Positions 1-10,531 are shown, counted from the first letter of the stretch. The stretch is DNA of 64,000 nt from Streptomyces thermodiastaticus (GCF_014656135.1 NZ_BNBV01000008.1:155339-219338); one strand, 5' to 3'. Notes: generated by a model not told the origin, from the sequence alone. Made by a program: numbers and translations.

Positions 1-439
<439 letters not shown>

Positions 440-646
440 GGTGCTGCGCAGCCTAGCTCAGCCGCGTCCGGCCGCGAGGGTGCGTTCCAGTATGCGAAAC
501 CGGAGGGATAAATCGGGTAAAAAGTGCGGGACCTCACGCAGTGCGGTCGTTTTCCGCTCTCACCCGCCTTCCCTCACCGCTTCCGTTCCCCGATATTTCC
601 CCCATCCCGGTTGCGGGTAGTGACAAGACGGTGACAGGGTGCAATC

Positions 647-1735
647 GTGCGAGGCATGACCACTCACGGGGGCCTTGAGCCCGTCTTCTGCACGATCGTG
701 CCGCCCCACGTGCTCGACCGCCTGGCGCGCCACGACGACCCCGCGCTGTCCGGCCCGGCCCGCCGCAGCCTGGAGCGCGACGCCCTGGAACGCACCCGTC
801 GCCGGCTGACCACCGTCGTCGGCGCGCGCACCGCCGCCGCGCCCGCCGCGCCCGTCGCCGCCCGGGCCGGACAGCCCGACCGCACGATCTACGACGCCCA
901 CCACGGCACCGACCTGCCGGGCACCAAGGTCCGCGGCGAGGGCCAGCAGCCCGGCTCTGACGCCTCGGTCAACCGCGCCTACTCCGGCCTCGGCGCGACC
1001 TTCGAGCTGTTCTGGTCGGCGTACCAACGCGACTCCATCGACGGCCGCGGACTGCCGCTGCGGGCGACCGTGCACTACGACGAGCAGTACGACAACGCCT
1101 TCTGGAACGGCGAGCAGATGGTGTTCGGCGACGGTGACGGCGAGATCTTCCTCGACTTCACCATCCCCGTCGACGTCATCGGCCACGAGCTGACCCACGG
1201 CGTCACCCAGCACACCGCGAACCTCGCCTACTTCGGCCAGTCGGGGGCGCTGAACGAGTCGGTCTCCGACGTGTTCGGCTCGCTGATCAAGCAGTACACC
1301 CTCGGGCAGACCGCCGCCGAGGCCGACTGGCTGATCGGCGCGGGCCTGCTCGCCCCGCGCGTGACCGGCACCGCCCTGCGCTCCATGAAGGCGCCGGGCA
1401 CGGCCTACGACGACGACGTGCTCGGCAAGGACCCGCAGCCGGCCACCATGGACGGCTACGTCCACACCGGCAGCGACAACGGCGGCGTGCACATCAACTC
1501 CGGCATCCCCAACCACGCCTTCTACCTGGTCGCCACCGCGCTCGGCGGACACGCCTGGGAGCGGGCCGGGCAGATCTGGTACGACGTGCTGACCGGAGGC
1601 GAGCTGAAACAGGACGCCCAGTTCGCGGACTTCGCGGCGCTCACCGTCAAGGCGGCCCGGGAGCGGTACGGCGCGGGCGACGAGCTGCAGGCGGTGAAGA
1701 AGGCCTGGGAGGAGGTCAAGGTACCGGCCTCGTAG
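647..1735 (+). CDS. M4 family (thermolysin-like) metalloprotease
   Basis: A zinc endopeptidase of the protealysin-like branch of family M4. The zinc/catalytic motif HELTH is at residues 180-184, the third zinc ligand is Glu204 in ALNESVSD, and the catalytic histidine is His282 in GGVHINSGI. At 362 aa it is short for M4 and has no visible signal peptide. Instead a ~50-residue N-terminal segment (EPVFCTIVPPHVLDRL) resembles the short PPHxLD propeptide-like region of protealysins. The GTG at 647 has AGGG 8 nt upstream; an ATG at 656 is the alternative. The next gene on the same strand encodes an emfourin-type inhibitor, the pairing expected for protealysin operons. Substrate unknown; it may act inside the cell or leave by an unconventional route. 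Confidence 0.9.
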   Translation: MRGMTTHGGLEPVFCTIVPPHVLDRLARHDDPALSGPARRSLERDALERTRRRLTTVVGARTAAAPAAPVAARAGQPDRTIYDAHHGTDLPGTKVRGEGQQPGSDASVNRAYSGLGATFELFWSAYQRDSIDGRGLPLRATVHYDEQYDNAFWNGEQMVFGDGDGEIFLDFTIPVDVIGHELTHGVTQHTANLAYFGQSGALNESVSDVFGSLIKQYTLGQTAAEADWLIGAGLLAPRVTGTALRSMKAPGTAYDDDVLGKDPQPATMDGYVHTGSDNGGVHINSGIPNHAFYLVATALGGHAWERAGQIWYDVLTGGELKQDAQFADFAALTVKAARERYGAGDELQAVKKAWEEVKVPAS

Positions 1736-1812
1736 GTGCGCTTCTGGGCCCGGCCCGGTCCGGGCCCTGCGCACGGCTTCGGATCTCCGCGCGACGGGGT
1801 AGACAGGCAACC

Positions 1813-2079
1813 ATGCGGATTCACGTGAGACGGACGGGCGGTTTCGCGGGCATCGAGCGGCGCGGCGAGGTGGACACCGCGGGCCGCCCGGACGCCGCCG
1901 AGTGGCACGCCCTGGCCGAGCAGGCCCTGGCCGCCGGACGGGGCGCGCCGCCGCCCGGTGTCCCGGACGGCTTCCACTACGAGATCACCGTGGACGGGCG
2001 GACGGTGCATGTCGCCGATCCGCATCTCTCCGACGAGCAGCGCCGGCTGATCACCCGGGTGCTGCGCGAGGGAGCCTGA
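1813..2079 (+). CDS. Emfourin-like (protealysin inhibitor family) protein
   Basis: An 88-aa protein starting MRIHVRRTGGFAGIERRGEV, with a central GVPDGFHYEITVDGRTVHVADPHL segment and a C-terminal helix (DEQRRLITRVLREG). The RxGGFAGI start followed by a beta-rich core matches the small emfourin family, slow tight inhibitors of thermolysin-family (M4) proteases. It lies 77 nt after the M4 protease gene on the same strand, the standard genomic association. Inferred role: hold the neighbouring protease inactive in the cytoplasm or set when it becomes active. The family assignment rests on pattern and context; inhibition is not shown by sequence alone. Confidence 0.75.
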   Translation: MRIHVRRTGGFAGIERRGEVDTAGRPDAAEWHALAEQALAAGRGAPPPGVPDGFHYEITVDGRTVHVADPHLSDEQRRLITRVLREGA

Positions 2080-2102
2080 GGTCCGGGCCGGCGCCGGAGG
2101 CG

Positions 2103-2131
2103 TTGACATTCCTCACCACGGTGCGGATGAT
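2103..2131 (+). promoter_or_regulatory. Promoter of the GH1 glucosidase gene
   Basis: A consensus -35 TTGACA (2103-2108) is separated by 17 nt from GATGAT (2126-2131), a 4/6 match to the -10 consensus. The ATG of the glucosidase gene follows after only 6 nt, so the mRNA would be leaderless or nearly so. Confidence 0.5.
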
Positions 2132-2137
2132 CCGCGC

Positions 2138-3481
2138 ATGGCGACGGACCCGGTGCCCCGGACACCGCGGCTGCCCGCGTTCCCGCCCGGTTTCCTGTGG
2201 GGGGTGTCCACCTCCGCGCACCAGATCGAGGGAGCGGCCGAGGAGCGGGAGCCGTCCGTGTGGGACCGCTTCAGCGCCGAACCGGGACGGATCAGGGACG
2301 GTTCGACGGCGGCCGTGGCCTGCGACCACTACCACCGCTACCGGGAGGACGTGGCCCTGCTGGCCGGCCTGGGCGTGGACGCGTACCGCTTCTCCGTCTC
2401 CTGGCCGCGGGTGAACTCCCCCGGCGGGCTGGACTTCTACGACCGCCTCGTGGACGAGCTGTGCGCGGCGGGGATCCGCCCCGTCGTCACCCTCTTCCAC
2501 TGGGACCTGCCCCTCGGCCTGGACTGGCTCGAGCGGGAGACGGCCGAGCGGTTCGCGCGGCACGTGTCGGTGGTCGTCGAGCGGCTCGGCGACCGCGTCC
2601 GCTCGTGGATCACCCTCAACGAGCCCGCCGAGCACACCCTGCTCGGTCACGCGCTGGGCGTGCACGCGCCCGGCCGGCAGCTGATGTTCGACGCGCTGCC
2701 CGTCGCCCACCATCAGCTGCTCGCCCACGGCCTCGCGGTCCGGGCGCTGCGCGCGGCCGGCGCCGCGGACATCGGCATCGCCAACTCGCACGGCCCGGCC
2801 TGGCCCGCCTCGCCCGAGCAGGCCGACACCGAGGCGGCCGGCCTCTACGACCTGCTGCTCAACCGCCTCTTCGCCGACCCCGTCCTGCTGGGGCGGTACC
2901 CCGAGGGCCTCGGGGAGTCGATGCCGGGCGACGTGGAGGCCGACCTGAAGGTGATCGCCGAGCCCGTCGACTGGTACGGCGTGAACTACTACGCGCCGAC
3001 CCGGGTGGGCGCCCCGCGGGGCGCGGACAGCGAGTTCGGCGGGGTGACGCTCCCGGCCGGACTGCCGTTCACCGTGCGGCAGATCGAGGACGTACCGGTG
3101 ACGGACTCCGGCTGGCCGGTGGTCCCCGAGGGCCTCACCGAGCTGCTGACCGCCTTCCGCGACCGCTACGGCGACCGCCTCCCGCCCGTCGTCGTCACCG
3201 AGAACGGCTGCTCCGGCGACGGCCTCGACGACCGCGAGCGCATCGCCTACCTGGACGCCCACATCCGCGCCCTGCACCGGGCGCTTCGGGCGGGCGTGGA
3301 CGTGCGCGGCTACTTCGTGTGGTCCCTGCTGGACAACTTCGAGTGGGCGGAGGGCTACGCGCGCCGCTTCGGCCTGGTGCACGTCGACTTCGCCACCCAG
3401 CGGCGCACCCCGAAGGCCTCCTACCGCTGGTACCGCGACCTGCTGCGGGCCCAGCGGCAGCCGGCCGGCCCGACCGGCTGA
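2138..3481 (+). CDS. GH1 family beta-glucosidase
   Basis: A 447-aa glycoside hydrolase family 1 (beta/alpha)8 barrel, the normal length for bacterial beta-glucosidases. The N-terminal FPPGFLWGVSTSAHQIEG signature is present. The acid/base Glu162 lies in TLNEP and the nucleophile Glu355 in VVTENG, so the active site is intact. C-terminal WSLLDNFEWAEGY completes the sugar-binding region. There is no signal peptide, so it should act on imported cellobiose or other beta-glucosides in the cytoplasm. No transporter or LacI regulator lies beside it, which is unusual because such enzymes often sit in cellobiose uptake operons. Exact glycone preference cannot be read from sequence. Confidence 0.93.
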   Translation: MATDPVPRTPRLPAFPPGFLWGVSTSAHQIEGAAEEREPSVWDRFSAEPGRIRDGSTAAVACDHYHRYREDVALLAGLGVDAYRFSVSWPRVNSPGGLDFYDRLVDELCAAGIRPVVTLFHWDLPLGLDWLERETAERFARHVSVVVERLGDRVRSWITLNEPAEHTLLGHALGVHAPGRQLMFDALPVAHHQLLAHGLAVRALRAAGAADIGIANSHGPAWPASPEQADTEAAGLYDLLLNRLFADPVLLGRYPEGLGESMPGDVEADLKVIAEPVDWYGVNYYAPTRVGAPRGADSEFGGVTLPAGLPFTVRQIEDVPVTDSGWPVVPEGLTELLTAFRDRYGDRLPPVVVTENGCSGDGLDDRERIAYLDAHIRALHRALRAGVDVRGYFVWSLLDNFEWAEGYARRFGLVHVDFATQRRTPKASYRWYRDLLRAQRQPAGPTG

Positions 3482-3497
3482 CCGGCCCCGGCCCGCG

Positions 3498-4352
3498 TCA
3501 CAGCGCCCCGGCCTCCCGGGCGGTGTACACGCTCGGGTAGACGGGCCGGAAGCCGAGCTCGCGGCGGATGCGCCGGGTGTCCACGATGTTGTGCCAGGGG
3601 TCGGGGTCGGTGTTGTCGTACAGCTCGGCGGGCACCTCCATGCCGTTGAGCTGGTACAGCTCGACGGTGGTGACGGGCGCGTCGTCGCCGACGTTGTAGA
3701 TCCGGCCCGCGATCCCGGGCGCGTACAGCAGCCGCATCAGGGCCTGCGCGACATCCGCGTGGTGGGCCATGTGCAGCCGCTGCTGCGGGGCCCAGCGCGG
3801 CGCCCAGGCCATGGCGTCCTTCAGGTGCGGGTCGCCCTCGCCGTAGACGAACGGGAGCCGGGCGATGCGCACGTCCAGGCCCTGAATCGCCAGCAGCGCC
3901 CGCTCCGCCTCGATCTTGGAGGCCGGGTAGGCGCCCCACATGTGCCCGCCGGGCCTGCACTCGTCCTCCTCGACCAGCGGGCGCCCACGACCGGTGCCGT
4001 ACACGTTGTTCGTGCTGACCTGCACGAACCGCTCCACCCCGGCCGTCCGCGCGGCCCGGCCGAGCGCCACCGCGGCGTCCCGGTTGACCGCCCACATCTC
4101 CTCCTCGGGCACCCCCCGGAATGCGGCCGCGACGTTCACGACCGCGTCCACCCCGGCCAGCGCCTTGCCGAGGGTCTCCTCGTCGCGCAGGTCCCCCACG
4201 GCGACCTGCGCGCCCAGCCCGGCGAAGCGCGCGCCACGGGCCTCGTCCCGCACCAGCACCCGCACCTCTTCGCCCGGCTGCCGCCGCGCCAGCAGCCTGG
4301 GCACGAACCGCCGTCCCACCTGTCCCGTCGTACCGGTCACCAGGGTCAGCAT
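3498..4352 (-). CDS. NAD-dependent epimerase/dehydratase family protein (SDR)
   Basis: A 284-aa extended short-chain dehydrogenase. The Rossmann motif TGTTGQVG sits at residues 6-13, an acidic DLRDEE loop follows, and the catalytic YxxxK appears as YPASK. It lacks features of a specific sugar epimerase such as GalE and resembles generic NAD(P)-binding epimerase/dehydratases. The ATG at 4352 is preceded by GAGGAG at good spacing; longer reading of this frame runs into the divergent neighbour and is not real. It is divergently transcribed from an XRE-family regulator gene 136 nt away, suggesting control by that protein. Substrate unknown. Confidence 0.85.
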   Translation of the reverse strand: MLTLVTGTTGQVGRRFVPRLLARRQPGEEVRVLVRDEARGARFAGLGAQVAVGDLRDEETLGKALAGVDAVVNVAAAFRGVPEEEMWAVNRDAAVALGRAARTAGVERFVQVSTNNVYGTGRGRPLVEEDECRPGGHMWGAYPASKIEAERALLAIQGLDVRIARLPFVYGEGDPHLKDAMAWAPRWAPQQRLHMAHHADVAQALMRLLYAPGIAGRIYNVGDDAPVTTVELYQLNGMEVPAELYDNTDPDPWHNIVDTRRIRRELGFRPVYPSVYTAREAGAL

Positions 4353-4488
4353 GATGTGCTCCTCTCGCAGGACCGTCCTGCTCTCGCACCTCCACGGTCG
4401 GCGGCGCGGGCGGCAGGCGGGAGAGACCTCCTCATCCGGGGACTCGCGATCCCTGGTCGCGCCCGGCGGGCGGGCACATCCTGAAGGG

Positions 4489-5346
4489 GTGAACCGAGCC
4501 GAACTCGCCGACTTCCTGCGCCGCAGCCGAGCCCGCCTGGGCCCCTTGGACGTGGGTCTCGCCGCCGGCGCCCGCCGCCGCACGCCGGGCCTGCGCCGCG
4601 AGGAGGTGGCCCAGCTGGCCGGGATGTCCGTGGACTACTACACGCGCCTGGAGCAGTCCCGCGGCCCGCGCCCCTCGCGGCAGATGCTGAGCGCGCTGGC
4701 CCGCGCGCTGCGCCTGACGGAGGACGAGCGCGACCACCTCTTCCACCTGACCGGGGAGCAGCCGCCGCGCCGGGAGGCGACGAGCCGGCACGTGCGCCCC
4801 GGCCTGCTGCTGGTCCTGGACCGGCTGCACGACGCTCCGGCGATGGTGACCACCGACTGCGGCGAGGTGCTGGCGCAGAACGCGATGTCCCGCGTGCTCA
4901 GCGGCGACCTCATGGCCCTGCCGCCCGGCGAGCGCAATCTGACCCGCCGGTTCTTCCTGGACCCTCGGGCGCAGGAGACCTTCCCGGCCGAGGACCGCCC
5001 GCAGCGGGCCCGCGAGCAGGTGGCGAGCCTGCGGGCGGTGACCGCGGCCCGCCCCGAGGACCCGGAGCCCGCCGCCCTGGTCGCCGAACTGCGGGCCGAG
5101 AGCGAGGAGTTCGCGCGGCTGTGGGACGAGCACGAGGTCGCCGTCCGGCGCGCCTCGGTCAAACGCTTCCGGCATCCGCTGGTCGGCGTGCTGGAGCTGG
5201 ACTGCGAGGTCCTGGCCCACTGCGAACACCACCAGCAGCTGGTCGTGCACACCGCCCGCCCGGGCACCGACGCCTACGAGAAACTGCGGCTGCTGCGGGT
5301 GGTGGACCTGCAGGACCTGACGGCGCCGGAAGCCCGGACGCCGTAG
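4489..5346 (+). CDS. XRE family transcriptional regulator (MmyB-like ligand domain)
   Basis: A 285-aa regulator with an N-terminal Xre-type helix-turn-helix (GLRREEVAQLAGMSVDYYTRLEQ) followed by a C-terminal MmyB-like domain (MVTTDCGEVLAQNAMSRVLSGD onwards) that in this family is thought to bind small ligands such as lipids. The GTG start at 4489 has GAAGGGG just upstream. Streptomyces carry many such regulators, nearly always divergent to an SDR or oxidoreductase gene they appear to control; here the partner is the epimerase/dehydratase at 3498-4352. The 136-nt intergenic region should hold its operator, but no clear long palindrome was seen. DNA binding is confident, target inferred. Confidence 0.88.
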   Translation: MNRAELADFLRRSRARLGPLDVGLAAGARRRTPGLRREEVAQLAGMSVDYYTRLEQSRGPRPSRQMLSALARALRLTEDERDHLFHLTGEQPPRREATSRHVRPGLLLVLDRLHDAPAMVTTDCGEVLAQNAMSRVLSGDLMALPPGERNLTRRFFLDPRAQETFPAEDRPQRAREQVASLRAVTAARPEDPEPAALVAELRAESEEFARLWDEHEVAVRRASVKRFRHPLVGVLELDCEVLAHCEHHQQLVVHTARPGTDAYEKLRLLRVVDLQDLTAPEARTP

Positions 5347-5628
5347 CTGCTCCGGGCCGCGCTGCTCGCAGCCGGTCACGCCGGCCTCGGTCCCGGTGGT
5401 GCGCACCGGCGACGAGACATCCCGGAGGACCGCACGACGGCCGGATCCCGCCCTGCCGGGCGGCGGATCCGCCGCCGCGGTGACCGATTCGTCACCATGC
5501 GTGCCGTCGAGCACCGGGCGGAAATGCCTACGACGACGTCAGTACCCCGTCGTACCCTGGGAAGCGCGAGGCCGCCCTCAGCAATGCGGCCGTGACGAGG
5601 AGGAATCGCAGGCCTTAAGCGCCGGCCC

Positions 5629-6714
<1,086 letters not shown>

Positions 6715-6726
6715 ACCAGCACGACC

Positions 6727-7224
6727 ATGTCGATCGACGTCAACAACGAGTCCGGCATCGAGGTCGACGAACAGGCGATCCTCGACATCGCCCGTTACGC
6801 CCTCGCGCGGATGCGCATCCACCCGCTGTCGGAGCTGTCGGTGATCGTCGTGGACGCCGACGCCATGGAGCAGCTGCACGTGCAGTGGATGGACCTGCCG
6901 GGGCCCACCGATGTCATGTCCTTCCCGATGGACGAGCTGCGTCCGCCGTCGAAGGACGACGACGAGCCCCCGCAGGGCCTGCTCGGCGACATCGTGCTGT
7001 GCCCCGAGGTGGCCGCCAAACAGGGCGCCGAGGCGCCGACGCGGCACTCCATGGACGAGGAGCTGCAGCTGCTCACCGTGCACGGTGTGCTGCATCTGCT
7101 CGGCTACGACCACGAGGAGCCGGACGAGCGGGCCGAGATGTTCGGCCTGCAGGCCGCCATCGTCGACGGATGGCGGGCCGAGCGCGGCCTGACCGGCCCG
7201 TCCCCGGCGCCCACCGTCTCGTAG
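6727..7224 (+). CDS. ybeY: Endoribonuclease YbeY (rRNA maturation factor)
   Basis: A 165-aa single-domain metal-dependent RNase needed for 16S rRNA 3' maturation and ribosome quality control. The zinc-site signature H-x3-H-x5-H is intact as [11 protein letters not shown] near residues 119-129. The upstream conserved segment [15 protein letters not shown] is also present. It sits 12 nt after phoH and 10 nt before the CNNM-type gene, as in other actinobacteria. The C-terminal tail is short and Pro/Ser rich. Confidence 0.95.
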   Translation: MSIDVNNESGIEVDEQAILDIARYALARMRIHPLSELSVIVVDADAMEQLHVQWMDLPGPTDVMSFPMDELRPPSKDDDEPPQGLLGDIVLCPEVAAKQGAEAPTRHSMDEELQLLTVHGVLHLLGYDHEEPDERAEMFGLQAAIVDGWRAERGLTGPSPAPTVS

Positions 7225-7234
7225 GCGCCCGGCG

Positions 7235-8545
7235 ATGAACCCGCAGATCGTGATCGGCGCGGTCGCGCTGGTCGTCGTCGCCTGGCTCGCCGCCTGCGCG
7301 GAGGCCGGCCTGGCCCGCGTGTCCAGCTTCCGCGCCGAGGAGGCGGTGAAGTCCGGCCGCCGCGGCAGTGCCCGGCTGGCCAAGGTCGCCGCCGACCCGA
7401 CCCGCTATCTGAACGTCGCGCTGCTGGTGCGCGTGGCCTGCGAGATGGCCGCGGCGGCACTGGTGACCTACGCCTGCCTGGAGGCGTTTCCCGGCACGGC
7501 GCAGGCGCTGGTGATCGCGATCGCGGTCATGGTGCTGGTGTCGTACGTGGCCGTCGGTGTGTCCCCGCGCACCATCGGCCGCCAGCATCCGCTGACCACG
7601 GCGACCGTCGCGGCGTACGTCCTGGTGCCGCTGGCGCGGATCATGGGCCCGGTGCCGTCGCTGCTCATCCTCCTCGGCAACGCGCTCACCCCGGGCAAGG
7701 GCTTCCGTCACGGCCCCTTCGCCTCGGAGGCGGAGCTGCGCGCGCTGGTGGACCTGGCCGAGAAGCAGTCGCTGATCGAGGACGAGGAGCGCCGCATGGT
7801 GCACTCGGTCTTCGAGCTGGGCGACACGCTGGTGCGCGAGGTGATGGTGCCGCGCACCGACCTCGTGGTCATCGAACGGTTCAAGACCGTCCGCCAGGCC
7901 CTCACCCTGGCGCTGCGCTCGGGTTTCTCGCGCATCCCGGTCACCGGGGACAGCGAGGACGACATCGTCGGCATCGTCTACCTGAAGGACCTGGCCCGCC
8001 GCACCCACATCAGCCGGGAGGCGGAGGGCGAGCTGGTGTCCACCGTGATGCGCCCGGCGGTGTTCGTGCCGGACACCAAGAACGCCGGTGACCTGCTGCG
8101 CGAGATGCAGAAGGAACGCAATCACGTCGCCGTGGTCATCGACGAGTACGGCGGCACGGCCGGCATCGTGACCATCGAGGACATCCTGGAGGAGATCGTC
8201 GGTGAGATCACCGACGAGTACGACCGGGAGCTGCCGCCGGTGCAGGACCTGGGCGACGGCCGCCACCGGGTCACCGCCCGCCTCGGCATCGGTGACCTGG
8301 GCGAGCTGTACGGCCTGGAAGAGTACGACGACGAGGACGTGGAGACGGTCGGCGGCCTGCTCGCCAAGGCCCTGGGCCGGGTGCCGATCGCCGGTGCCTC
8401 CTCGGTGGTCGCCCTGCCGGACGGGCGGAAGCTGCGGCTGACCGCGGAGGCCGCCGCCGGCCGACGCAACAAGATCGTGACGGTGCTGGTGGAGCCGGTG
8501 CCCGTGCCGGCCGCGCTCCCGGGGGACGAGGACAAGCCGGAGTGA
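7235..8545 (+). CDS. Hemolysin-family membrane protein, CNNM/CorC type with CBS pair
   Basis: A 436-aa integral membrane protein: an N-terminal CNNM (DUF21) domain with about four hydrophobic helices (residues 1-140), then a tandem CBS pair (REVMVPRTDLVVIE and VSTVMRPAVFVPDT, about residues 195-320, with RNHVAVVIDEYGGTAGIVTIEDILEEIVGEI), then a C-terminal CorC/HlyC transporter-associated domain. Despite the hemolysin label, the family is linked to magnesium efflux and cation homeostasis. The C-terminus overlaps the next gene by 4 nt (GTGA), so translation is coupled. Ion specificity is inferred from the family. Confidence 0.9.
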   Translation: MNPQIVIGAVALVVVAWLAACAEAGLARVSSFRAEEAVKSGRRGSARLAKVAADPTRYLNVALLVRVACEMAAAALVTYACLEAFPGTAQALVIAIAVMVLVSYVAVGVSPRTIGRQHPLTTATVAAYVLVPLARIMGPVPSLLILLGNALTPGKGFRHGPFASEAELRALVDLAEKQSLIEDEERRMVHSVFELGDTLVREVMVPRTDLVVIERFKTVRQALTLALRSGFSRIPVTGDSEDDIVGIVYLKDLARRTHISREAEGELVSTVMRPAVFVPDTKNAGDLLREMQKERNHVAVVIDEYGGTAGIVTIEDILEEIVGEITDEYDRELPPVQDLGDGRHRVTARLGIGDLGELYGLEEYDDEDVETVGGLLAKALGRVPIAGASSVVALPDGRKLRLTAEAAAGRRNKIVTVLVEPVPVPAALPGDEDKPE

Positions 8546-8901
8546 CGGCGAAGACACTGCGTGATCTGTGCCTGTCGTTCAACGCGGCCGTGGAGGAGTT
8601 CCCGTTCGGCCCTGAGATGTCCGTCTTCAAGGTGCTCGGCAAGATGTTCGCCCTGTCGGCGCTGGATGTGCGGCCGCTGACGGTGAACCTCAAGTGCGAT
8701 CCGGAGGACGCGGTCCGGCTGCGCGCCGCGCACCCAGGGCTGATCGTTCCGGGCTGGCACATGAACAAGCGGCACTGGAACACGGTCACGGTCGACGGCT
8801 CGCTGCCCGACCGGCTCGTCCGCGAGCTGGTGGAGGACTCCTACGACCTGGTGGTGGCCGGGCTGCCGCGTGCCGAACGGCTGCGTCTCGACCGCCCCTG
8901 A
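8542..8901 (+). CDS. MmcQ/YjbR family protein
   Basis: A 119-aa protein of the MmcQ/YjbR fold (CyaY-like, double-stranded DNA-mimic or DNA-binding type). Family features are PFGPEMSVFKVLGKMFAL near residue 18, LNLKCDP-type NLKCDPEDAVRLRA, and PGWHMNKRHWNTV near residue 70. It begins with GTG overlapping the stop of the CNNM gene. The family's biochemical role is unsettled. In this position it is inserted between the CNNM gene and the CDA-like gene, which are neighbours in mycobacteria, so it is probably a lineage-specific addition to the operon. Confidence 0.85.
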   Translation: MTAKTLRDLCLSFNAAVEEFPFGPEMSVFKVLGKMFALSALDVRPLTVNLKCDPEDAVRLRAAHPGLIVPGWHMNKRHWNTVTVDGSLPDRLVRELVEDSYDLVVAGLPRAERLRLDRP

Positions 8902-8988
8902 CGGTCGGCCCTCCACCGCCGCGGCTCCCGTCCGCCGCGGGGCGCCCTCGGCCGCGTCGCGGCCGGTGCGGCTCCGTATGCTCGGATC

Positions 8989-9351
8989 ATGACTGACAGC
9001 AACGGGCTCGACCCCGAGGACCGCAAGATCGTCACCCTGGCCCGTTCGGTGCGGGCCCGCAACGGTGTGCCCGAGGGCGCGGCCGTGCGGGACGAGACCG
9101 GACGCACCTACGCCGCCGGGTCGGTGCGTCTGCCCTCGCTGAAGCTGAGTGCCCTGCAGACGGCCGTGGCGATGGCCGTGGCGTCCGGGGCCACCTCGCT
9201 GGAGGCGGCGGCCGTGGTGAGCGAGGCGGAGGGCATCGCCCCTGAGGACCGGGCCGCGGTCGGGGACCTGGGCGGTCCCGAGACGCCGGTGCTGCTGGCC
9301 GGCCCGGACGGCACGGTACGGCTCACCCAGCCGGCGGGCGCGGCCGAGTAA
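8989..9351 (+). CDS. Cytidine deaminase-like protein lacking catalytic motifs
   Basis: A 120-aa protein with overall CDA-fold layout (KIVTLARSVRARNGVPEGAAVRDETGRTYAAGSV, then helices). The catalytic CAE/HAE motif is replaced by SALQ (KLSALQTAVAMAV), and there is no PCxxCRQ zinc motif. It should therefore not bind zinc or deaminate. It lies just before era, as its mycobacterial counterparts do, so it is conserved rather than decaying and may be a structural or binding protein for ribosome or RNA factors. A -10-like TATGCT (8977-8982) ends 6 nt before the ATG, so a leaderless transcript may also start here. Confidence 0.8.
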   Translation: MTDSNGLDPEDRKIVTLARSVRARNGVPEGAAVRDETGRTYAAGSVRLPSLKLSALQTAVAMAVASGATSLEAAAVVSEAEGIAPEDRAAVGDLGGPETPVLLAGPDGTVRLTQPAGAAE

Positions 9352-9524
9352 CCCCGCCGGGCTCCCCCGGCTCACGGCCCGCTCGCGCGTGCGTATCCGG
9401 TCACACCCCGGCGCCTTCCGGTGAGCGGACCGGCCACGCGCGGACACGTCCACGGCGCCCCCGGCCGCATCCCGCGGGGACGCGGGGTGCGCCCGGGCGT
9501 CGTCGATCAGGGAGAATGGGCGCC

Positions 9525-10478
9525 ATGAGCGTTCGCACCCAGTCATCCGAGCAGTCCACCGAGGCTGTCCACCGGGCCGGCTTCGCCTGTTTCGTGGGCC
9601 GGCCCAACGCGGGCAAGTCCACCCTGACGAACGCTCTGGTCGGGCAGAAGGTGGCGATCACCTCGAACCGGCCGCAGACGACCCGGCACACCGTGCGGGG
9701 CATCGTGCACCGGCCCGACGCGCAGCTGATCCTGGTGGACACCCCGGGCCTGCACAAGCCGCGCACCCTGCTGGGCGAGCGGCTGAACGACGTGGTGCGC
9801 ACCACGTGGGCGGAGGTCGACGTGATCGGCTTCTGCCTGCCCGCCGACCAGAAGATCGGCCCCGGTGACCGTTTCATCGCCAAGGAACTGGCCGGGATCA
9901 AGCGGACCCCGAAGGTCGCGGTCGTCACCAAGACGGATCTGGTGGACTCCAAGGCCCTGGCCGAACAGCTGATCGCGGTCGACCGGCTCGGCAAGGAGCT
10001 GGGCATCGACTGGAAAGAGATCGTGCCGGTGTCGGCGACCGCCGGGAAGCAGGTGGACCTGCTCGCCGACCTGCTGATCCCGCTGCTGCCTCAGGGGCCC
10101 GCCCTGTACCCCGAGGGCGATCTGACCGACGAGCCCGAGCAGGTGATGGTGGCGGAGCTGATCCGCGAGGCCGCGCTGGAGGGGGTGCGGGACGAGCTGC
10201 CGCACTCCATCGCCGTGGTCGTGGAGGAGATGCTGCCCCGCCCGGACCGTCCCGCGGACAAGCCGCTGCTCGACATCCACGCGAACGTCTACATCGAGCG
10301 GCCCAGCCAGAAGGGCATCATCATCGGCCCGCGCGGCAAGCGGCTGAAGGAGGTCGGCATCAAGTCCCGCCGCCAGATCGAGGCCCTGCTGGGCACCCCG
10401 GTCTACCTCGACCTGCATGTGAAGGTGGCCAAGGACTGGCAGCGCGACCCGAAGCAGCTGCGCAAGCTCGGCTTCTGA
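9525..10478 (+). CDS. era: GTPase Era
   Basis: A 317-aa GTPase for 30S subunit assembly that binds 16S rRNA near its 3' end. G1 is GRPNAGKS, G3 is DTPGLH, G4 is TKTD, and the C-terminal KH domain carries YIERPSQKGIIIGPRGKRLKEVG. I chose the ATG at 9525 because AGGGAG lies 10 nt upstream; the ATG at 9516 would sit too close to it. A strong terminator follows 15 nt after the stop. Era closes the operon that also holds the 16S maturation RNase YbeY, so the unit is themed on small-subunit maturation. Confidence 0.96.
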   Translation: MSVRTQSSEQSTEAVHRAGFACFVGRPNAGKSTLTNALVGQKVAITSNRPQTTRHTVRGIVHRPDAQLILVDTPGLHKPRTLLGERLNDVVRTTWAEVDVIGFCLPADQKIGPGDRFIAKELAGIKRTPKVAVVTKTDLVDSKALAEQLIAVDRLGKELGIDWKEIVPVSATAGKQVDLLADLLIPLLPQGPALYPEGDLTDEPEQVMVAELIREAALEGVRDELPHSIAVVVEEMLPRPDRPADKPLLDIHANVYIERPSQKGIIIGPRGKRLKEVGIKSRRQIEALLGTPVYLDLHVKVAKDWQRDPKQLRKLGF

Positions 10479-10493
10479 GCACAACGGCGGCCC

Positions 10494-10531
10494 GTGTCCG
10501 CACCGGCCGTGAACCCGGCCGGTGCGGACAC
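10494..10531. terminator. Bidirectional terminator between era and the GH31 gene
   Basis: A perfect 15-bp inverted repeat (10494-10508 with 10517-10531) and an 8-nt loop sits between the convergent era and GH31 genes. It lacks a long U-tract, as is common in Streptomyces, and can serve both strands. Confidence 0.85.

Noticed and set aside
8542..9351. A true cytidine deaminase gene (cdd) next to era
   Set aside because: The catalytic CAE/HAE and PCxxC motifs are missing, so the enzyme name was not used.
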